This document shows, piece by piece, positions 27,086 through 37,410 of a stretch of DNA of 64,000 nucleotides. The notes beneath the pieces are model-generated. The model saw only the letters and a list, made by a program, of their open reading frames with translations. It did no database searches and was not told where the DNA came from. The stretch is from Glaciimonas immobilis. Its GTDB lineage: Bacteria; Pseudomonadota; Gammaproteobacteria; Burkholderiales; Burkholderiaceae_D. Numbering within the stretch: the first letter of the stretch is position 1; every line of letters begins with the position of its first letter. The stretch is taken from positions 372,001-436,000 of the forward strand of contig NZ_JAAOZT010000002.1 of assembly GCF_011947285.1 (NCBI RefSeq), given 5' to 3'. Position numbers and translations under genes: made by a program.

Positions 27086-27189
27086 CTATTTCTAAAGCCT
27101 TACGACGCAGCTATCGCGAAGTCGCGATCTGCCACCCGTTGAACGATTAATTCCGATTTAGCGCCACCAGTATTTAATGAGAACCGATT

Positions 27190-27639
27190 ATGTTAACCAT
27201 CACCCGCAAACTTGAATTCGATGCTGGCCATCGTATCCCCGATCATAAAAGCCAGTGTCGCAATTTGCACGGTCATCGCTATACCCTTGAAATTACGCTG
27301 GTCGGTGCGGTGATCGAAGTTGAGGGAAGCTCCGACAATGGCATGATCATGGACTTTTCGGACATTAAAACACTAGCCAAGCAGCATCTTGTTGACGTAT
27401 GGGATCATGCCTTCATTGTGTATGAAAAAGATACCGCCGTGCGTGAATTCCTGGCAACGTTGCCGGACCATAAAACGGTAGTAATTGATCGGATTCCGAC
27501 CGTCGAAAATTTGGCGCGTACTGCCTACGACATACTTAAGGCAGCCTATAAAGATCATTACGGCACAGGCTTGCATCTGCAAAAGCTGGTATTGCACGAG
27601 ACGCCAAATTGTTGGGCGGAGATTTCCGAAGACCGCTGA
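27190..27639 (+). CDS. queD: 6-carboxy-5,6,7,8-tetrahydropterin synthase QueD
   Basis: Produces the pterin substrate of QueE from dihydroneopterin triphosphate. It has 149 residues, slightly longer than E. coli QueD (about 120). Zinc ligands H14, H27 and H29 and the catalytic C23 are visible in DAGHRIPDHKSQCRNLHGHRY. The downstream DHAFIV and PTVENLARTAYD stretches are typical. It is the second step-partner encoded beside queE; the two are likely co-transcribed. Confidence 0.94.
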   Translation: MLTITRKLEFDAGHRIPDHKSQCRNLHGHRYTLEITLVGAVIEVEGSSDNGMIMDFSDIKTLAKQHLVDVWDHAFIVYEKDTAVREFLATLPDHKTVVIDRIPTVENLARTAYDILKAAYKDHYGTGLHLQKLVLHETPNCWAEISEDR

Positions 27640-27725
27640 TCGATTGTTAGGGCTGTACTTTAGGCGATCTTGCTTTTGTTGGTCTTGTAGCGTATTTGTG
27701 TTTAGCGTAGCAAGGTGGATATTGA

Positions 27726-28274
<549 letters not shown>

Positions 28275-28319
28275 TCTAACTCAATTTATACTTTAATCCC
28301 GGCCAGAGAAAGCGTACCA

Positions 28320-29285
28320 GTGGATCAAAAAAACTCATCATCAGCCGCGATGCTTTCACCTTCGGAACATACAGCGTTCTCCAAAAAAATTGGTGTGGCA
28401 TTGATCGCTCCCGGCGGCTACCCGTTAGACGAACAAGTTTTGGGGCGCGGCATTCTTGCGCTGCAACAGCAAGGCTGCGTGGTCTATAACTATTATGATG
28501 GTGCTACTAAATATCAGCGTTTTGGCGGAACCGATGCGGGACGCGTAGCGCAAATAGTCGCCGCTATAGAAAATCCGCAAGTGCAGGTGGTGATGGCGAT
28601 GCGCGGTAGTTATGGCATGTCGCGGCTCTTGCCGTTACTGGATTTTGAGCGTATCACAGCGAGCAAAAAGATTTTTGTCGGCCATAGTGATTTCACGGCT
28701 TTTCAGCTTGCATTACTAGCCCAAACCGGGTTCCCGAGTTTTGCCGGTCCGATGCTGTGTAGTGACTTTGGCGACGCCACGTTGAGCGAATTTACGATCT
28801 CCCATTTTTGGCAAAGTTTGCGGCAGCCCGAGCAAACGCTGGAGGTGGTGGCAAGCGGCAACCCAGAGGTAAGCGTTGAAGGAATGCTGTGGGGCGGCAA
28901 TCTGGCGATGATCAATCATTTGATCGGTACGCCTTATTTTCCGCAAATCGAAGATGGAATATTGTTCATCGAGGATATTGGCGAGCATCCCTATCGCATC
29001 GAGCGCATGATGCTGCAGTTGCAATACGCCGGAATTTTAGACCGTCAACGGGCCATCGTGATGGGCAAATTTTCGCAATATCAGTTGGCGGAGCATGACA
29101 ATGGCTATGATTTCGACGCGATGCTGGCGTATCTGCGCTCGCATATTTCGGTACCGATATTGACTGGCTTGCCATTTGGCCATATTCGCGACAAGCTGAC
29201 CCTGCCGGTTGGCGGGCATGCAAAGCTGGTGTCTGGTTTTGACGGCTTTCAGCTTCATCTCAGTGGCACGCTCGTACTGAGCTGA
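28320..29285 (+). CDS. ldcA: muramoyltetrapeptide carboxypeptidase LdcA
   Basis: Serine peptidase (family S66) that removes the terminal D-Ala from murein tetrapeptides during peptidoglycan recycling in the cytoplasm. It has 321 residues. The nucleophile-loop motif is FVGHSDFTAFQLALLA. The catalytic Glu region is VSVEGMLWGGNLAMINHLIGTPYFP, and the His region is GLPFGHIRDKLTLPVG. No signal peptide, as expected for LdcA. The start codon is GTG at 28320, with GAGAAAG upstream. The last codons run into a 13-bp tandem array. Confidence 0.92.
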   Translation: MDQKNSSSAAMLSPSEHTAFSKKIGVALIAPGGYPLDEQVLGRGILALQQQGCVVYNYYDGATKYQRFGGTDAGRVAQIVAAIENPQVQVVMAMRGSYGMSRLLPLLDFERITASKKIFVGHSDFTAFQLALLAQTGFPSFAGPMLCSDFGDATLSEFTISHFWQSLRQPEQTLEVVASGNPEVSVEGMLWGGNLAMINHLIGTPYFPQIEDGILFIEDIGEHPYRIERMMLQLQYAGILDRQRAIVMGKFSQYQLAEHDNGYDFDAMLAYLRSHISVPILTGLPFGHIRDKLTLPVGGHAKLVSGFDGFQLHLSGTLVLS

Positions 29286-29364
29286 CGTACTGAGCTGACG
29301 TATTGCTCTGATGTATTGATCTGATGTATTGAGCTAACTAACTGCGCTAATCTACTGGGCTCTT
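29274..29364. repeat. seven tandem 13-bp units across the ldcA stop codon
   Basis: Degenerate 13-bp units start at 29274, 29287, 29300, 29313, 29326, 29339 and 29352. The first two are identical (GTACTGAGCTGAC); the later ones drift (GTATTGATCTGAT, GTATTGAGCTAAC, TAACTGCGCTAAT). Unit 1 contains the last three ldcA codons and its TGA stop; the rest is non-coding. The array ends at a T-run. Confidence 0.9.
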
Positions 29365-29714
29365 TTTTGCTGTCATTTTTTTCCGTAATGCCTGTGGCTT
29401 AGCTGGTCTGCTAACCCGATATGCCTTCTCCCGCCTCGAGTTTCCTCTTCCCCGCGTTGGTATTCAGGGTCCGCGACCTATTGCTCCCTGAAATCGTTAA
29501 TACCTAAATGCATATCGCTTGTCGCAAAAATTTCATTAGATAGTTATTAATATTTCCCCTAGGATACGAGATGGTTTGAGGCATTCGGAGGTCATCTTCG
29601 GCTTGTTTCAAGGCAAAAAATTGCGGAAATAAAGAATCTCACAAATACATCGACGAGACTATCCGCCGCGTGTACCGCAAACAGCGTGTTAAACCACCTC
29701 CAAGGAGTAGACAA
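29286..29714. other. ldcA-ytfQ spacer
   Basis: It begins with the tandem array (separate entry). The remainder, 29365-29714, holds no gene and should contain the ytfQ promoter. AT-rich sequence around 29520-29565 is a candidate core. I see no clear operator. Confidence 0.4.
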
Positions 29715-30683
29715 ATGAAGTTCGCAAACAAAAAAATACTACAGTGCACATTATTTTTAGCAATCGGTCTGAGTGCAGCATCAAATGCGCTCGCTGATAA
29801 ACCGTTGGTGATCGGTTTTGCTCAGGTAGGTGCAGAAAGCGAATGGCGTAGCGCCAATACCGCGTCGATTAAAGACGCCGCGAGCAAGGCAGGCGTGACG
29901 CTGAAATTCTCCGATGCGCAACAAAAGCAAGAAAATCAGATTAAGGCGATTCGCTCATACATCGCCCAAAAAGTAGACGTGATTGCGTTTTCTCCAGTAG
30001 TTGAATCAGGATGGGATACCGTGCTAAAAGAAGCCAAGAGCGCCAAAATCCCTGTCATTTTGACTGATCGCGCTGTCAACGTTACGGATAAGTCCCTGTA
30101 TGTTACGTTCATTGGCTCTGACTTCGTTGAGGAAGGTCATCGTGCCGGTCGCTGGTTGCTTGAGCGCTCCAAGACTATGCCTGCAGGTGACATTAATATC
30201 GTTGAGTTGCAAGGGACGGTCGGTTCTGCCCCGGCAATTGATCGTAAAGCGGGTTTTGAGAAAGAAATTGCAACTAATCCTCGTCTGAAAATTATCCGCT
30301 CGCAAACCGGGGATTTCACCCGGGCAAAAGGCAAGGAGGTGATGGAGGCCTTTCTAAAAGCCGAAGGTAAAAAAATCAATGTCTTGTATGCACACAATGA
30401 CGACATGGCGATTGGTGCGATTCAGGCAATTGAAGAAGCGGGCTTGAAACCGGGTAAGGATATTCTGGTGATTTCGGTTGACGGCGTCAAAGGTGCTTTC
30501 GAGGCGATGATGGCCGGCAAGTTAAATGTCACGGTTGAATGTAGCCCACTGTTGGGTCCGCAATTGATGCAAGTGGCGAAGGACATCGTGGCAGGCAAGG
30601 CGGTCCCGAAACGAATCACAACGCTTGAAGGTGTGTTCCCGGCAGAAGTCGCTGCCAATGAATTTCCTAATCGCAAGTATTAG
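29715..30683 (+). CDS. ytfQ: sugar ABC transporter substrate-binding protein, YtfQ-like
   Basis: Periplasmic binding protein of 322 residues (type-1 fold, sugar class). The ATG at 29715 has a strong AAGGAG ribosome-binding site and begins a signal peptide cleaved near residue 28 (ASNALA). Family marks are IGFAQVGAESEWRSANTASI, QKVDVIAFSPVVESGWDTVLKEAK and VLYAHNDDMAIGAIQAIEEAG. These match E. coli YtfQ, which binds galactofuranose. The following three genes complete the same kind of importer. The sugar is inferred from the homologue and may differ. Confidence 0.9.
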   Translation: MKFANKKILQCTLFLAIGLSAASNALADKPLVIGFAQVGAESEWRSANTASIKDAASKAGVTLKFSDAQQKQENQIKAIRSYIAQKVDVIAFSPVVESGWDTVLKEAKSAKIPVILTDRAVNVTDKSLYVTFIGSDFVEEGHRAGRWLLERSKTMPAGDINIVELQGTVGSAPAIDRKAGFEKEIATNPRLKIIRSQTGDFTRAKGKEVMEAFLKAEGKKINVLYAHNDDMAIGAIQAIEEAGLKPGKDILVISVDGVKGAFEAMMAGKLNVTVECSPLLGPQLMQVAKDIVAGKAVPKRITTLEGVFPAEVAANEFPNRKY

Positions 30684-30877
30684 GAGGTTGCGCTTAAAAA
30701 CTGCGTGAAGATCGACCGATGAGGATTCAACAGACGAGACCTCGGCTACTGAGCGAGTATGTATATGCGTCTGCCCTCATTGCGTTCGACCTCTCATCCT
30801 CCGCACCACATGCGGCCGCATGCTAGCGCATGTTTTTGCATGCGGTAGCGTGATCTTCCCGGAAAATTACTTTGCCA
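30684..30877. other. ytfQ-ytfR spacer with overlapping palindromes
   Basis: A perfect 14-bp palindrome CATGCGGCCGCATG lies at 30809-30822. A further inverted pair (CGCATG with CATGCG) lies at about 30827-30844. These GCATGC-rich stems could limit transcription from the binding-protein gene into the ATPase gene. There is no adequate T-run. Confidence 0.45.
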
Positions 30878-32491
30878 ATGGTGACATTGATGACCCCATC
30901 TCTTTCTACGTCGATTTCTGGTGATATGGATCGTACCAAGCCAGTGTTGGAACTGCGCGGTATTAATAAAGTTTTCCCCGGTGTTAAAGCGCTGACCGAG
31001 GTTGGACTGATGCTTTTTCCGGGCGAAGTCCACACCCTGATGGGCCAAAATGGTGCTGGCAAATCCACATTGATCAAAATATTGACCGGTGTGTACGCCC
31101 CCGATAGCGGACGCATAATATTGCAAGGCCAGTCAGTTCAGCCGCGCTCGACGCTCGACGCACAAAATCTGGGAATAAGCGCCGTTTACCAAGAAGTTAA
31201 TCTTTGCCTTAACCTGTCCGTTGCCGAGAACATATTTATTGGCCGCTATCCTATGCGGTATGGCCGGAATGGTTTCATCGACTGGTCGACGATGGAAAGA
31301 AATGCGCAAAAATTATTGGCTGAACTACAGGTGGAGATTGACGTTGCTGTCCCATTATCTCGCTATTCGCTTGCAGTACAGCAAATGGTCGCGATTTCTC
31401 GCGCGTTAAGCATCTCCGCGAAAGTACTGATTCTGGACGAACCTACTTCTAGCCTTGATGAAAACGAAGTACAAATGTTGTTTACCGTGCTGCGACGTTT
31501 GCGCGATCAGGGCATGGCGATTTTATTTGTGACCCATTTTCTCGACCAGACATTTGAGATTTCTGATCGCATCACCGTTTTGCGCAATGGCGTGCTCGAA
31601 GGTGAGTACGCGGTTGGCGCGCTGACCCGTTTCGATCTGGTCAATAAGATGGTGGGCGTAAGTGCCCAAGAGGCGCAGGCCGCCAGCGTAGCACGTGAAG
31701 AAAATTTACAGACATTGCCGACTGCCGAGGTTACGCGGTCGGTGGCTGTCGAAGAGGATGATCCGGTCTTTTTAACCGCATCCAAAATGGGTCGCAAGGG
31801 CGCGTTGGCTCCACTAGACCTCACTTGCCGTAGCGGCGAGGTGTTGGGTTTGTGCGGCCTGTTAGGCTCGGGGCGGACCGAAGCGGCGCGATTATTGTTC
31901 GGGGCAGATAAGGCTGACAGCGGCACGATTGCAGTTAAAGGCAAGATCCAGAAATTTAATTCTCCTCGCGATGCGATTGCGGCTGGGATTGGATTTTGCT
32001 CTGAAAATCGCAAAGAGGAGGGCGCGATTCTGGCGCTGAGCGTGCGCGAAAATATCATTCTGGCGTTGCAGGCGCGCGCGGGGTTGATGCACGTCATCGG
32101 GCGTAGACGGCAGCAGGAAATTGCGAATAATTATATTCAATGGCTCGGCATCAAGACACCTAGTGCAGACACGCCGATCAGCAAGCTATCCGGCGGCAAT
32201 CAGCAAAAGGCATTGCTGGCACGCTGGCTGGCGACCGATCCCGAAATGCTGATTCTTGACGAGCCGACCCGCGGTGTTGACGTCCGTGCCAAGCAGGAGA
32301 TCATGGATTATGTGGTCTCATTGTGTCGCAAGGGGATGGCGATTCTGTTCATCTCATCCGAAATTGACGAGGTGCTCCGTTGTAGTGATCGCCTGGTGGT
32401 TTTGCGCGATCGTAAAGCTTGCGGTGAATATTTGCGGGGCGAGCTAGACGACGCTTCGGTGTTGCAAGTGATCGCAGGAGACGCCGCATGA
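30878..32491 (+). CDS. ytfR: sugar ABC transporter ATP-binding protein, YtfR-like
   Basis: Cytoplasmic ATPase with two fused nucleotide-binding domains, as in ribose and galactofuranose importers. Domain 1 has an intact Walker A (GQNGAGKST) and Walker B ILDEPTSSLDE but a degenerate signature (YSLAVQQ). Domain 2 has a degenerate Walker A (GLLGSGRTE) and a good signature (LSGGNQQKALLARWLA). This asymmetric pattern is typical of the family. The start is uncertain: ATG at 30878, 30890 or 30926 are all in frame; the last begins nearest the conserved fold. Stop overlaps the ytfT start (ATGA). Confidence 0.9.
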   Translation: MVTLMTPSLSTSISGDMDRTKPVLELRGINKVFPGVKALTEVGLMLFPGEVHTLMGQNGAGKSTLIKILTGVYAPDSGRIILQGQSVQPRSTLDAQNLGISAVYQEVNLCLNLSVAENIFIGRYPMRYGRNGFIDWSTMERNAQKLLAELQVEIDVAVPLSRYSLAVQQMVAISRALSISAKVLILDEPTSSLDENEVQMLFTVLRRLRDQGMAILFVTHFLDQTFEISDRITVLRNGVLEGEYAVGALTRFDLVNKMVGVSAQEAQAASVAREENLQTLPTAEVTRSVAVEEDDPVFLTASKMGRKGALAPLDLTCRSGEVLGLCGLLGSGRTEAARLLFGADKADSGTIAVKGKIQKFNSPRDAIAAGIGFCSENRKEEGAILALSVRENIILALQARAGLMHVIGRRRQQEIANNYIQWLGIKTPSADTPISKLSGGNQQKALLARWLATDPEMLILDEPTRGVDVRAKQEIMDYVVSLCRKGMAILFISSEIDEVLRCSDRLVVLRDRKACGEYLRGELDDASVLQVIAGDAA

Positions 32492-33624
32492 CTATCGATC
32501 AACAAGTAAACACGACATCAAAAGCGACGGTATCAGATAAATTAGATAATTCTCGTGTCCAGGGTCCGGTAAAGCCATCGCTGTGGCTGCAGCATCCGCT
32601 GTTTTGGCCGAGTACAGCATTAGTTACGTTGCTATTGATCGATCTATTCATGATTCCGGGATTTTTTCGATTAGAAATGAAAGACGGGCATTTGTATGGC
32701 AGCCTGATCGACATCGTTAATCGGGCTGCACCGCTGATGCTGGTAGCGCTAGGCATGACACTGGTCATCGCCACGCGTGGTATTGATATCTCAGTTGGGG
32801 CGGTGGTCGCGATCTCTGGTGCGGTTGCTACCTGTCTGATCGGCGGCGACATGGCGGTGATCAATGGCATGCCCGAATACGTCAGCAAAATGCCAATGAT
32901 ACTGGCGCTATTTATCGCTCTGGGCGCAGCGATTCTATGCGGGGCCTGGAATGGATTGTTGGTGTCGACGCTGGGTTTGCAACCCATTATTGCGACGTTA
33001 ATCCTTATGGTAGGAGGGCGTGGGCTGGCCCAATTGATCACCGACGGTCAAATCATCACGGTCTATTACAAACCTTTTTTCTTCATCGGCAGTGGTTATT
33101 TGCTCGGTCTGCCATTCTCATTGTTTATCGTACTGGCGGTCGGCGGCATTTTACTATTACTCATGCGTAAAACTGCGTTGGGCTTATTTATTCAGGCCGT
33201 CGGTATCAATCCGGTAGCGTCCCGTCTGGCAGGTATCAAAACTTCCGCGCTGATCTTTTTTGTGTACATGTTTTGTAGCGCTTGCGCTGGGATGGCGGGG
33301 TTGATGATCAGTGCCAATATTAAAAGTGCGGATGCTAACAACGCAGGGTTGCTCATGGAGCTTGATGCCATTCTGGCGGTAACGCTGGGCGGAACATCGC
33401 TGGCTGGAGGAAAATTCAGCCTGCTCGGCAGCGTAATCGGCGCATTGATAATCCAGACCCTGACGTACACTATTTACTCCATCGGCGTGCCGCCTGAAGT
33501 CAATATGGTGGTTAAATCGATCGTCGTATTTATTGTCTGCTTGTCCCAATCACCACAATTTCGGTGGCATTTCTCCAGTGCCGGGGTCCGTCGTTTTAAA
33601 CATTTTTTTATGGCGAGTAAATAA
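32488..33624 (+). CDS. ytfT: sugar ABC transporter permease, YtfT-like
   Basis: Inner-membrane permease of the ribose/galactofuranose class, 378 residues. A polar N-terminus of about 40 residues is followed by eight to ten hydrophobic segments. The family motif ALGMTLVIATRGIDISVGAVVAISGA is at roughly 85-110 and the coupling-loop sequence AVGINPVASRLAGI near 235. Overlaps ytfR by 4 bp and yjfF by one base, so the operon is tightly coupled. With YjfF it makes the heterodimeric channel. Confidence 0.9.
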   Translation: MTIDQQVNTTSKATVSDKLDNSRVQGPVKPSLWLQHPLFWPSTALVTLLLIDLFMIPGFFRLEMKDGHLYGSLIDIVNRAAPLMLVALGMTLVIATRGIDISVGAVVAISGAVATCLIGGDMAVINGMPEYVSKMPMILALFIALGAAILCGAWNGLLVSTLGLQPIIATLILMVGGRGLAQLITDGQIITVYYKPFFFIGSGYLLGLPFSLFIVLAVGGILLLLMRKTALGLFIQAVGINPVASRLAGIKTSALIFFVYMFCSACAGMAGLMISANIKSADANNAGLLMELDAILAVTLGGTSLAGGKFSLLGSVIGALIIQTLTYTIYSIGVPPEVNMVVKSIVVFIVCLSQSPQFRWHFSSAGVRRFKHFFMASK

Positions 33625-34649
33625 TGGCCAACGCCACAGTAAACAATTCCCGTGCTTTACGCTTGCGCACATTATTCAACTCTCCCTATTTCACCTCCGT
33701 AATCACAGTCGTGTTGTTTGTCATTATGTTCGTGCTGGGGGCAGTTTCTTACCCAGGATTTTTCTCCGCACAGGTATTTTTTAATTTACTGATCGATAAC
33801 GCTTATCTATTGGTAATTGGTATCGGCATGACCTTTGTGATCCTTTCTGGCGGGATTGATTTATCGGTCGGCTCGGTATTGGCGCTGACCACGATGATTT
33901 CGGCTTATCTATTGCAGTCGTTGCACTGGCCCCCAATAGTCGTAATGTTATGTGTATTGCTGATGGGCGCCTTATTTGGTGCATTGATGGGTGCGCTGAT
34001 GCATTTCTTTAAGTTGCAAGCGTTTATCGTTACGCTAGCCGGCATGTTTTTTGCCCGTGGGCTGTGTTATTTGATCAGCATAAATTCGATCACAATTGAT
34101 AATTCGCTGTATGTGACGCTGTCGCAAGCGCGTCTCAATTTGTTCGGCGCGTTTATTTCACCCAGCGTGGTGATTGCACTCCTGACGCTGGCGTTGGCGA
34201 TTTATCTGGCGCATTACACGCGCTTTGGTCGGGCGGTGTATGCCATGGGCGGCAATGAAGAATCTGCCCATTTGATGGGTTTGCCGGTAGGTCGAACCAA
34301 AATATTGGTGTACGCTTTTAGTGGATTTAGTGCGTCGCTCGCAGGGATTCTGTTTTCGCTGTACATGTTGTCCGGCTACGGTTTACATGCGCAAGGTGCG
34401 GAACTGGATGCAATTGCAGCGGTTGTAATTGGCGGCACGTTATTGAGCGGCGGTTACGGTTATGTAGCGGGTACGCTATCCGGCGTGTTGATTCTGGGCG
34501 TGATTCAGACGCTCATATCTTTTGATGGCACGCTGAGTTCCTGGTGGACCAAAATTGTGATCGGTGCATTACTTTTCATCTTTTGTCTGGCGCAGCGCTT
34601 ATTGGCCATTGGTGGAAAAGCACGGGGAAGCGCACCAAAGACGGTGTAA
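33624..34649 (+). CDS. yjfF: sugar ABC transporter permease, YjfF-like
   Basis: Second permease of the galactofuranose-type importer, 341 residues. The motif GIGMTFVILSGGIDLSVGSVLALTTMISAYL and the coupling loop YAMGGNEESAHLMGLPVGRT are visible. The order ytfQ-ytfR-ytfT-yjfF matches E. coli. Last gene of the operon; the next gene (ybiT) has its own promoter-like region 140 bp on. Confidence 0.9.
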   Translation: MANATVNNSRALRLRTLFNSPYFTSVITVVLFVIMFVLGAVSYPGFFSAQVFFNLLIDNAYLLVIGIGMTFVILSGGIDLSVGSVLALTTMISAYLLQSLHWPPIVVMLCVLLMGALFGALMGALMHFFKLQAFIVTLAGMFFARGLCYLISINSITIDNSLYVTLSQARLNLFGAFISPSVVIALLTLALAIYLAHYTRFGRAVYAMGGNEESAHLMGLPVGRTKILVYAFSGFSASLAGILFSLYMLSGYGLHAQGAELDAIAAVVIGGTLLSGGYGYVAGTLSGVLILGVIQTLISFDGTLSSWWTKIVIGALLFIFCLAQRLLAIGGKARGSAPKTV

Positions 34650-34791
34650 AAATGCGACGAAAAGTTACTTTATGTTATTTTTAGCGTGAAATTTGGCTTT
34701 AAACTGCATATCGCGATAGTCTAGGTTAAACCCCGTCTGGCAAAATGGTAAAATATAAGGTTATTCCATATTGTTTTAAGGGCTTTATTCC

Positions 34792-36393
34792 GTGCTATCC
34801 ACAGCAAATATTACGATGCAGTTCGGCGCTAAGCCGTTATTTGAAAACATATCAGTCAAGTTCGGCGATGGTAACCGTTACGGTTTGATCGGTGCCAACG
34901 GCTGCGGTAAGTCGACTTTTATGAAGATTTTAGGCGGTGATCTGGATCCGTCTGCTGGTAATGTGATGCTCGACCCGAACGAGCGTTTGGGTAAATTGCG
35001 TCAGGATCAGTTTGCGTTTGAAGAAATGCGCGTGCTGGATGTTGTGATGATGGGCCACACTGAGATGTGGGCAGCGATGGCTGAGCGTGACGCTATTTAT
35101 GCCAATCCGGAAGCCACTGACGACGACTACATGAAAGCCGCAGAGCTTGAGGCCAAGTTTGCAGAGTACGACGGCTACACGGCGGAATCGCGCGCGGGCG
35201 AACTGTTGCTTGGCGTGGGTGTTGCCATGGATCAGCATAAAGGCCCTATGAGCAACGTGGCACCCGGCTGGAAGCTGCGTGTCTTGCTGGCACAGGCGCT
35301 GTTCTCCAATCCGGATATCTTATTGCTGGATGAGCCAACCAACAATCTGGATATTAATACCATTCGCTGGCTGGAAGATGTGCTCAATCAGCGCAACTCA
35401 ACCATGATCATCATTTCGCATGATCGCCACTTTTTAAATCAGGTATGCACTCACATGGCCGATATGGATTACGGCACATTGAAGGTGTATCCGGGCAATT
35501 ACGATGACTACATGCTGGCGTCAACGCAGGCGCGTGCGCAGCAGTTGTCGGTGAATGCCAAGGCCAAAGATAAAGTTGCTGAATTACAAGATTTTGTGCG
35601 TCGTTTCGCGGCCAATAAGTCCAAAGCACGTCAGGCGACATCCCGCGCTAAACAAATTGAAAAAATCAAGGTTGAAGACCTCAAGCCATCGAGTCGCGCC
35701 AATCCTTTTATTCGTTTTGATGGCGAGAAAAAACTCCATCGTCTGGCGGTGGACGTGCAAAGCATTACCAAAACTTATGACCGTACGTTGTTCAAAAACT
35801 TCGGCATCATGGTTGAAGCTGGCGAGCGCATCGCGATTATCGGTGCCAATGGTGCCGGTAAAACTACTTTACTCCGTAGCATAGGTGGTCAGGATATTTG
35901 TGGTTTGGAAGCCGACAGCGGTCTTGTGAAGTGGGCAGAAAATGCCAATCCGGGCTACATGCCGCAAGACCCGACAGAGAATTTCGCCGCAGATATTACG
36001 CTGACCGACTGGATGGGCGCATGGACGCAAGAAGGCGACGACGATCAGGCGGTCCGCTCAATTTTAGGGCGTTTGCTGTTCAGTGGCGATGACGTTAAAA
36101 AATCTGTTAAGGTATTGTCAGGCGGTGAAAAGGGGCGCATGACTTATGGCAAACTGATGTTAGGTCGCCATAATATTCTGTTGATGGATGAGCCAACCAA
36201 TCATATGGATATGGAGTCTATCGAGTCGTTGAATATTGCGCTCGATAAGTATGCCGGCACGCTGATTTTTGTGTCGCATGACCGTGAGTTTGTATCGTCA
36301 TTGGCAACCCGGATATTGGAAGTAAAAGAGAGTGAAATCATCGATTTCCGTGGTAACTACGAAGATTACCTGAGTAGTCAGGGTATTGAGTAA
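34792..36393 (+). CDS. ybiT: ABC-F family ATPase YbiT
   Basis: Soluble two-domain ABC-F ATPase, 533 residues, matching E. coli YbiT (530) along its length: [25 protein letters not shown] at the start, GANGCGKST and GANGAGKTT Walker A motifs, [14 protein letters not shown] and [14 protein letters not shown] Walker B motifs, and VIDF-like [15 protein letters not shown] at the end. The linker (about 245-300) is basic. ABC-F proteins act at the ribosomal E site; the specific role of YbiT is unsettled. Start is GTG at 34792. A -10-like TAAAAT is at 34749-34754. Confidence 0.93.
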   Translation: MLSTANITMQFGAKPLFENISVKFGDGNRYGLIGANGCGKSTFMKILGGDLDPSAGNVMLDPNERLGKLRQDQFAFEEMRVLDVVMMGHTEMWAAMAERDAIYANPEATDDDYMKAAELEAKFAEYDGYTAESRAGELLLGVGVAMDQHKGPMSNVAPGWKLRVLLAQALFSNPDILLLDEPTNNLDINTIRWLEDVLNQRNSTMIIISHDRHFLNQVCTHMADMDYGTLKVYPGNYDDYMLASTQARAQQLSVNAKAKDKVAELQDFVRRFAANKSKARQATSRAKQIEKIKVEDLKPSSRANPFIRFDGEKKLHRLAVDVQSITKTYDRTLFKNFGIMVEAGERIAIIGANGAGKTTLLRSIGGQDICGLEADSGLVKWAENANPGYMPQDPTENFAADITLTDWMGAWTQEGDDDQAVRSILGRLLFSGDDVKKSVKVLSGGEKGRMTYGKLMLGRHNILLMDEPTNHMDMESIESLNIALDKYAGTLIFVSHDREFVSSLATRILEVKESEIIDFRGNYEDYLSSQGIE

Positions 36394-36462
36394 TTGATCG
36401 ATTTGGTCGGGCATGCACTAGCGCAATGGTTGCTCCTAACAGAGCAATCATTCATCATAGTA

Positions 36463-36486
36463 AGGATGACGGCGAGAATGACGGCG
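36463..36486. repeat. two tandem 12-bp units after ybiT
   Basis: AGGATGACGGCG at 36463-36474 and AGAATGACGGCG at 36475-36486, one mismatch. It is 70 bp past the ybiT stop and ahead of the terminator. Confidence 0.75.
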
Positions 36487-36534
36487 AATCCAGAGAAATT
36501 TATTGATGATATTTAAGGCAGCAAATTTAGATAG

Positions 36535-36573
36535 CAAAAAATCGCACCGAGTCTTCAGGTGCGATTTTTTTTT
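36535..36573. terminator. bidirectional terminator between ybiT and the unknown gene
   Basis: Arms 36537-36548 and 36558-36569 (AAAATCGCACC with GGTGCGATTTT) flank a nine-base loop. An A-run precedes and a run of nine T follows, so it can stop transcription from both converging genes. Confidence 0.9.
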
Positions 36574-36632
36574 GCGCCGCATATTGCGGTAGTGATAGTA
36601 CGCAGCGATTGTTTTATTTGAATGGACGTTAC

Positions 36633-37235
36633 CTATTCCAGATGAATGGAATTTGGTCCCGGTTGACCCAGATAAAGTAATTTATCGAGCCGATCACGCA
36701 GGCTACGCGTGGTTTCTTTGCCTTTGGACTTGAATATCGCCTCCAGATAGAGTTGGCGCAATTCCTTGAAGTCATCGATCGAGCCTGCACGTTCGACTTT
36801 CAACTGCAGACCGTAACCGCGCAGACCGATCATGCTTTTGATCGTTTCATTGTAGAACCGATAAATAGCCTCAAATTGACTTTGTCCGGGTGGCAGGATT
36901 GACCCGACCTCCTCGACCGGTTGCGCGGGCGCTGCGGTGGATATAGGCTGCAAAGGCGGCGCAATATTAACGGTATTTGGCGGGATGGAGGTAGCACTGA
37001 CAGTAGACGGATTGGCGCGGCTTGCGTGGATCTCAATCAGACCGGTCTCAAACAATACATCGAGATGCGTCGCGGTTAATCCGAGCCCTGCAACTTTAGT
37101 TAGGACCGCGGTGCTCTCGGTTTTTCCGTCGATAAGTAATAATAGCGTGCGCAAGCGTGGTGTAAGATTATGTCCGCGTACCGCGATTTCAGCCCGTCCG
37201 CGTGTGGTTTTGTCAAAAATTGTCATATTTGTCAT
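36633..37235 (-). CDS. protein of unknown function with winged-helix-like N-terminus
   Basis: A 200-residue cytoplasmic protein. Residues about 1-70 contain a helical stretch (RLRTLLLLIDGKTESTAVLTKVAGLGLTATHLDVLFETGLI) that looks like a small winged-helix or DNA-binding-like fold. Residues 75-115 are a proline/alanine/threonine-rich linker. The C-terminal 85 residues are helical and charged. No signal peptide or membrane segment. I do not recognise a named family, though the layout is familiar from Burkholderiales hypothetical proteins. It is convergent with ybiT and divergent from nadA. Confidence 0.7.
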   Translation of the reverse strand: MTNMTIFDKTTRGRAEIAVRGHNLTPRLRTLLLLIDGKTESTAVLTKVAGLGLTATHLDVLFETGLIEIHASRANPSTVSATSIPPNTVNIAPPLQPISTAAPAQPVEEVGSILPPGQSQFEAIYRFYNETIKSMIGLRGYGLQLKVERAGSIDDFKELRQLYLEAIFKSKGKETTRSLRDRLDKLLYLGQPGPNSIHLE

Positions 37236-37410
37236 CTCACTCCTTATTGGTAATTAATATTACGGTGGTTTTTTGAAGATGGCTACACAGCTATATTGCA
37301 GCAAGGTATTCGCGTTGGCGGTAAAATTGGCTTCCGTTGTTTGTCAGAGACCCGTTTTTTGGTTTCGATACTCCTTTTGGCCTCTCACTTGATTCAGGTT
37401 TATTATCGTC

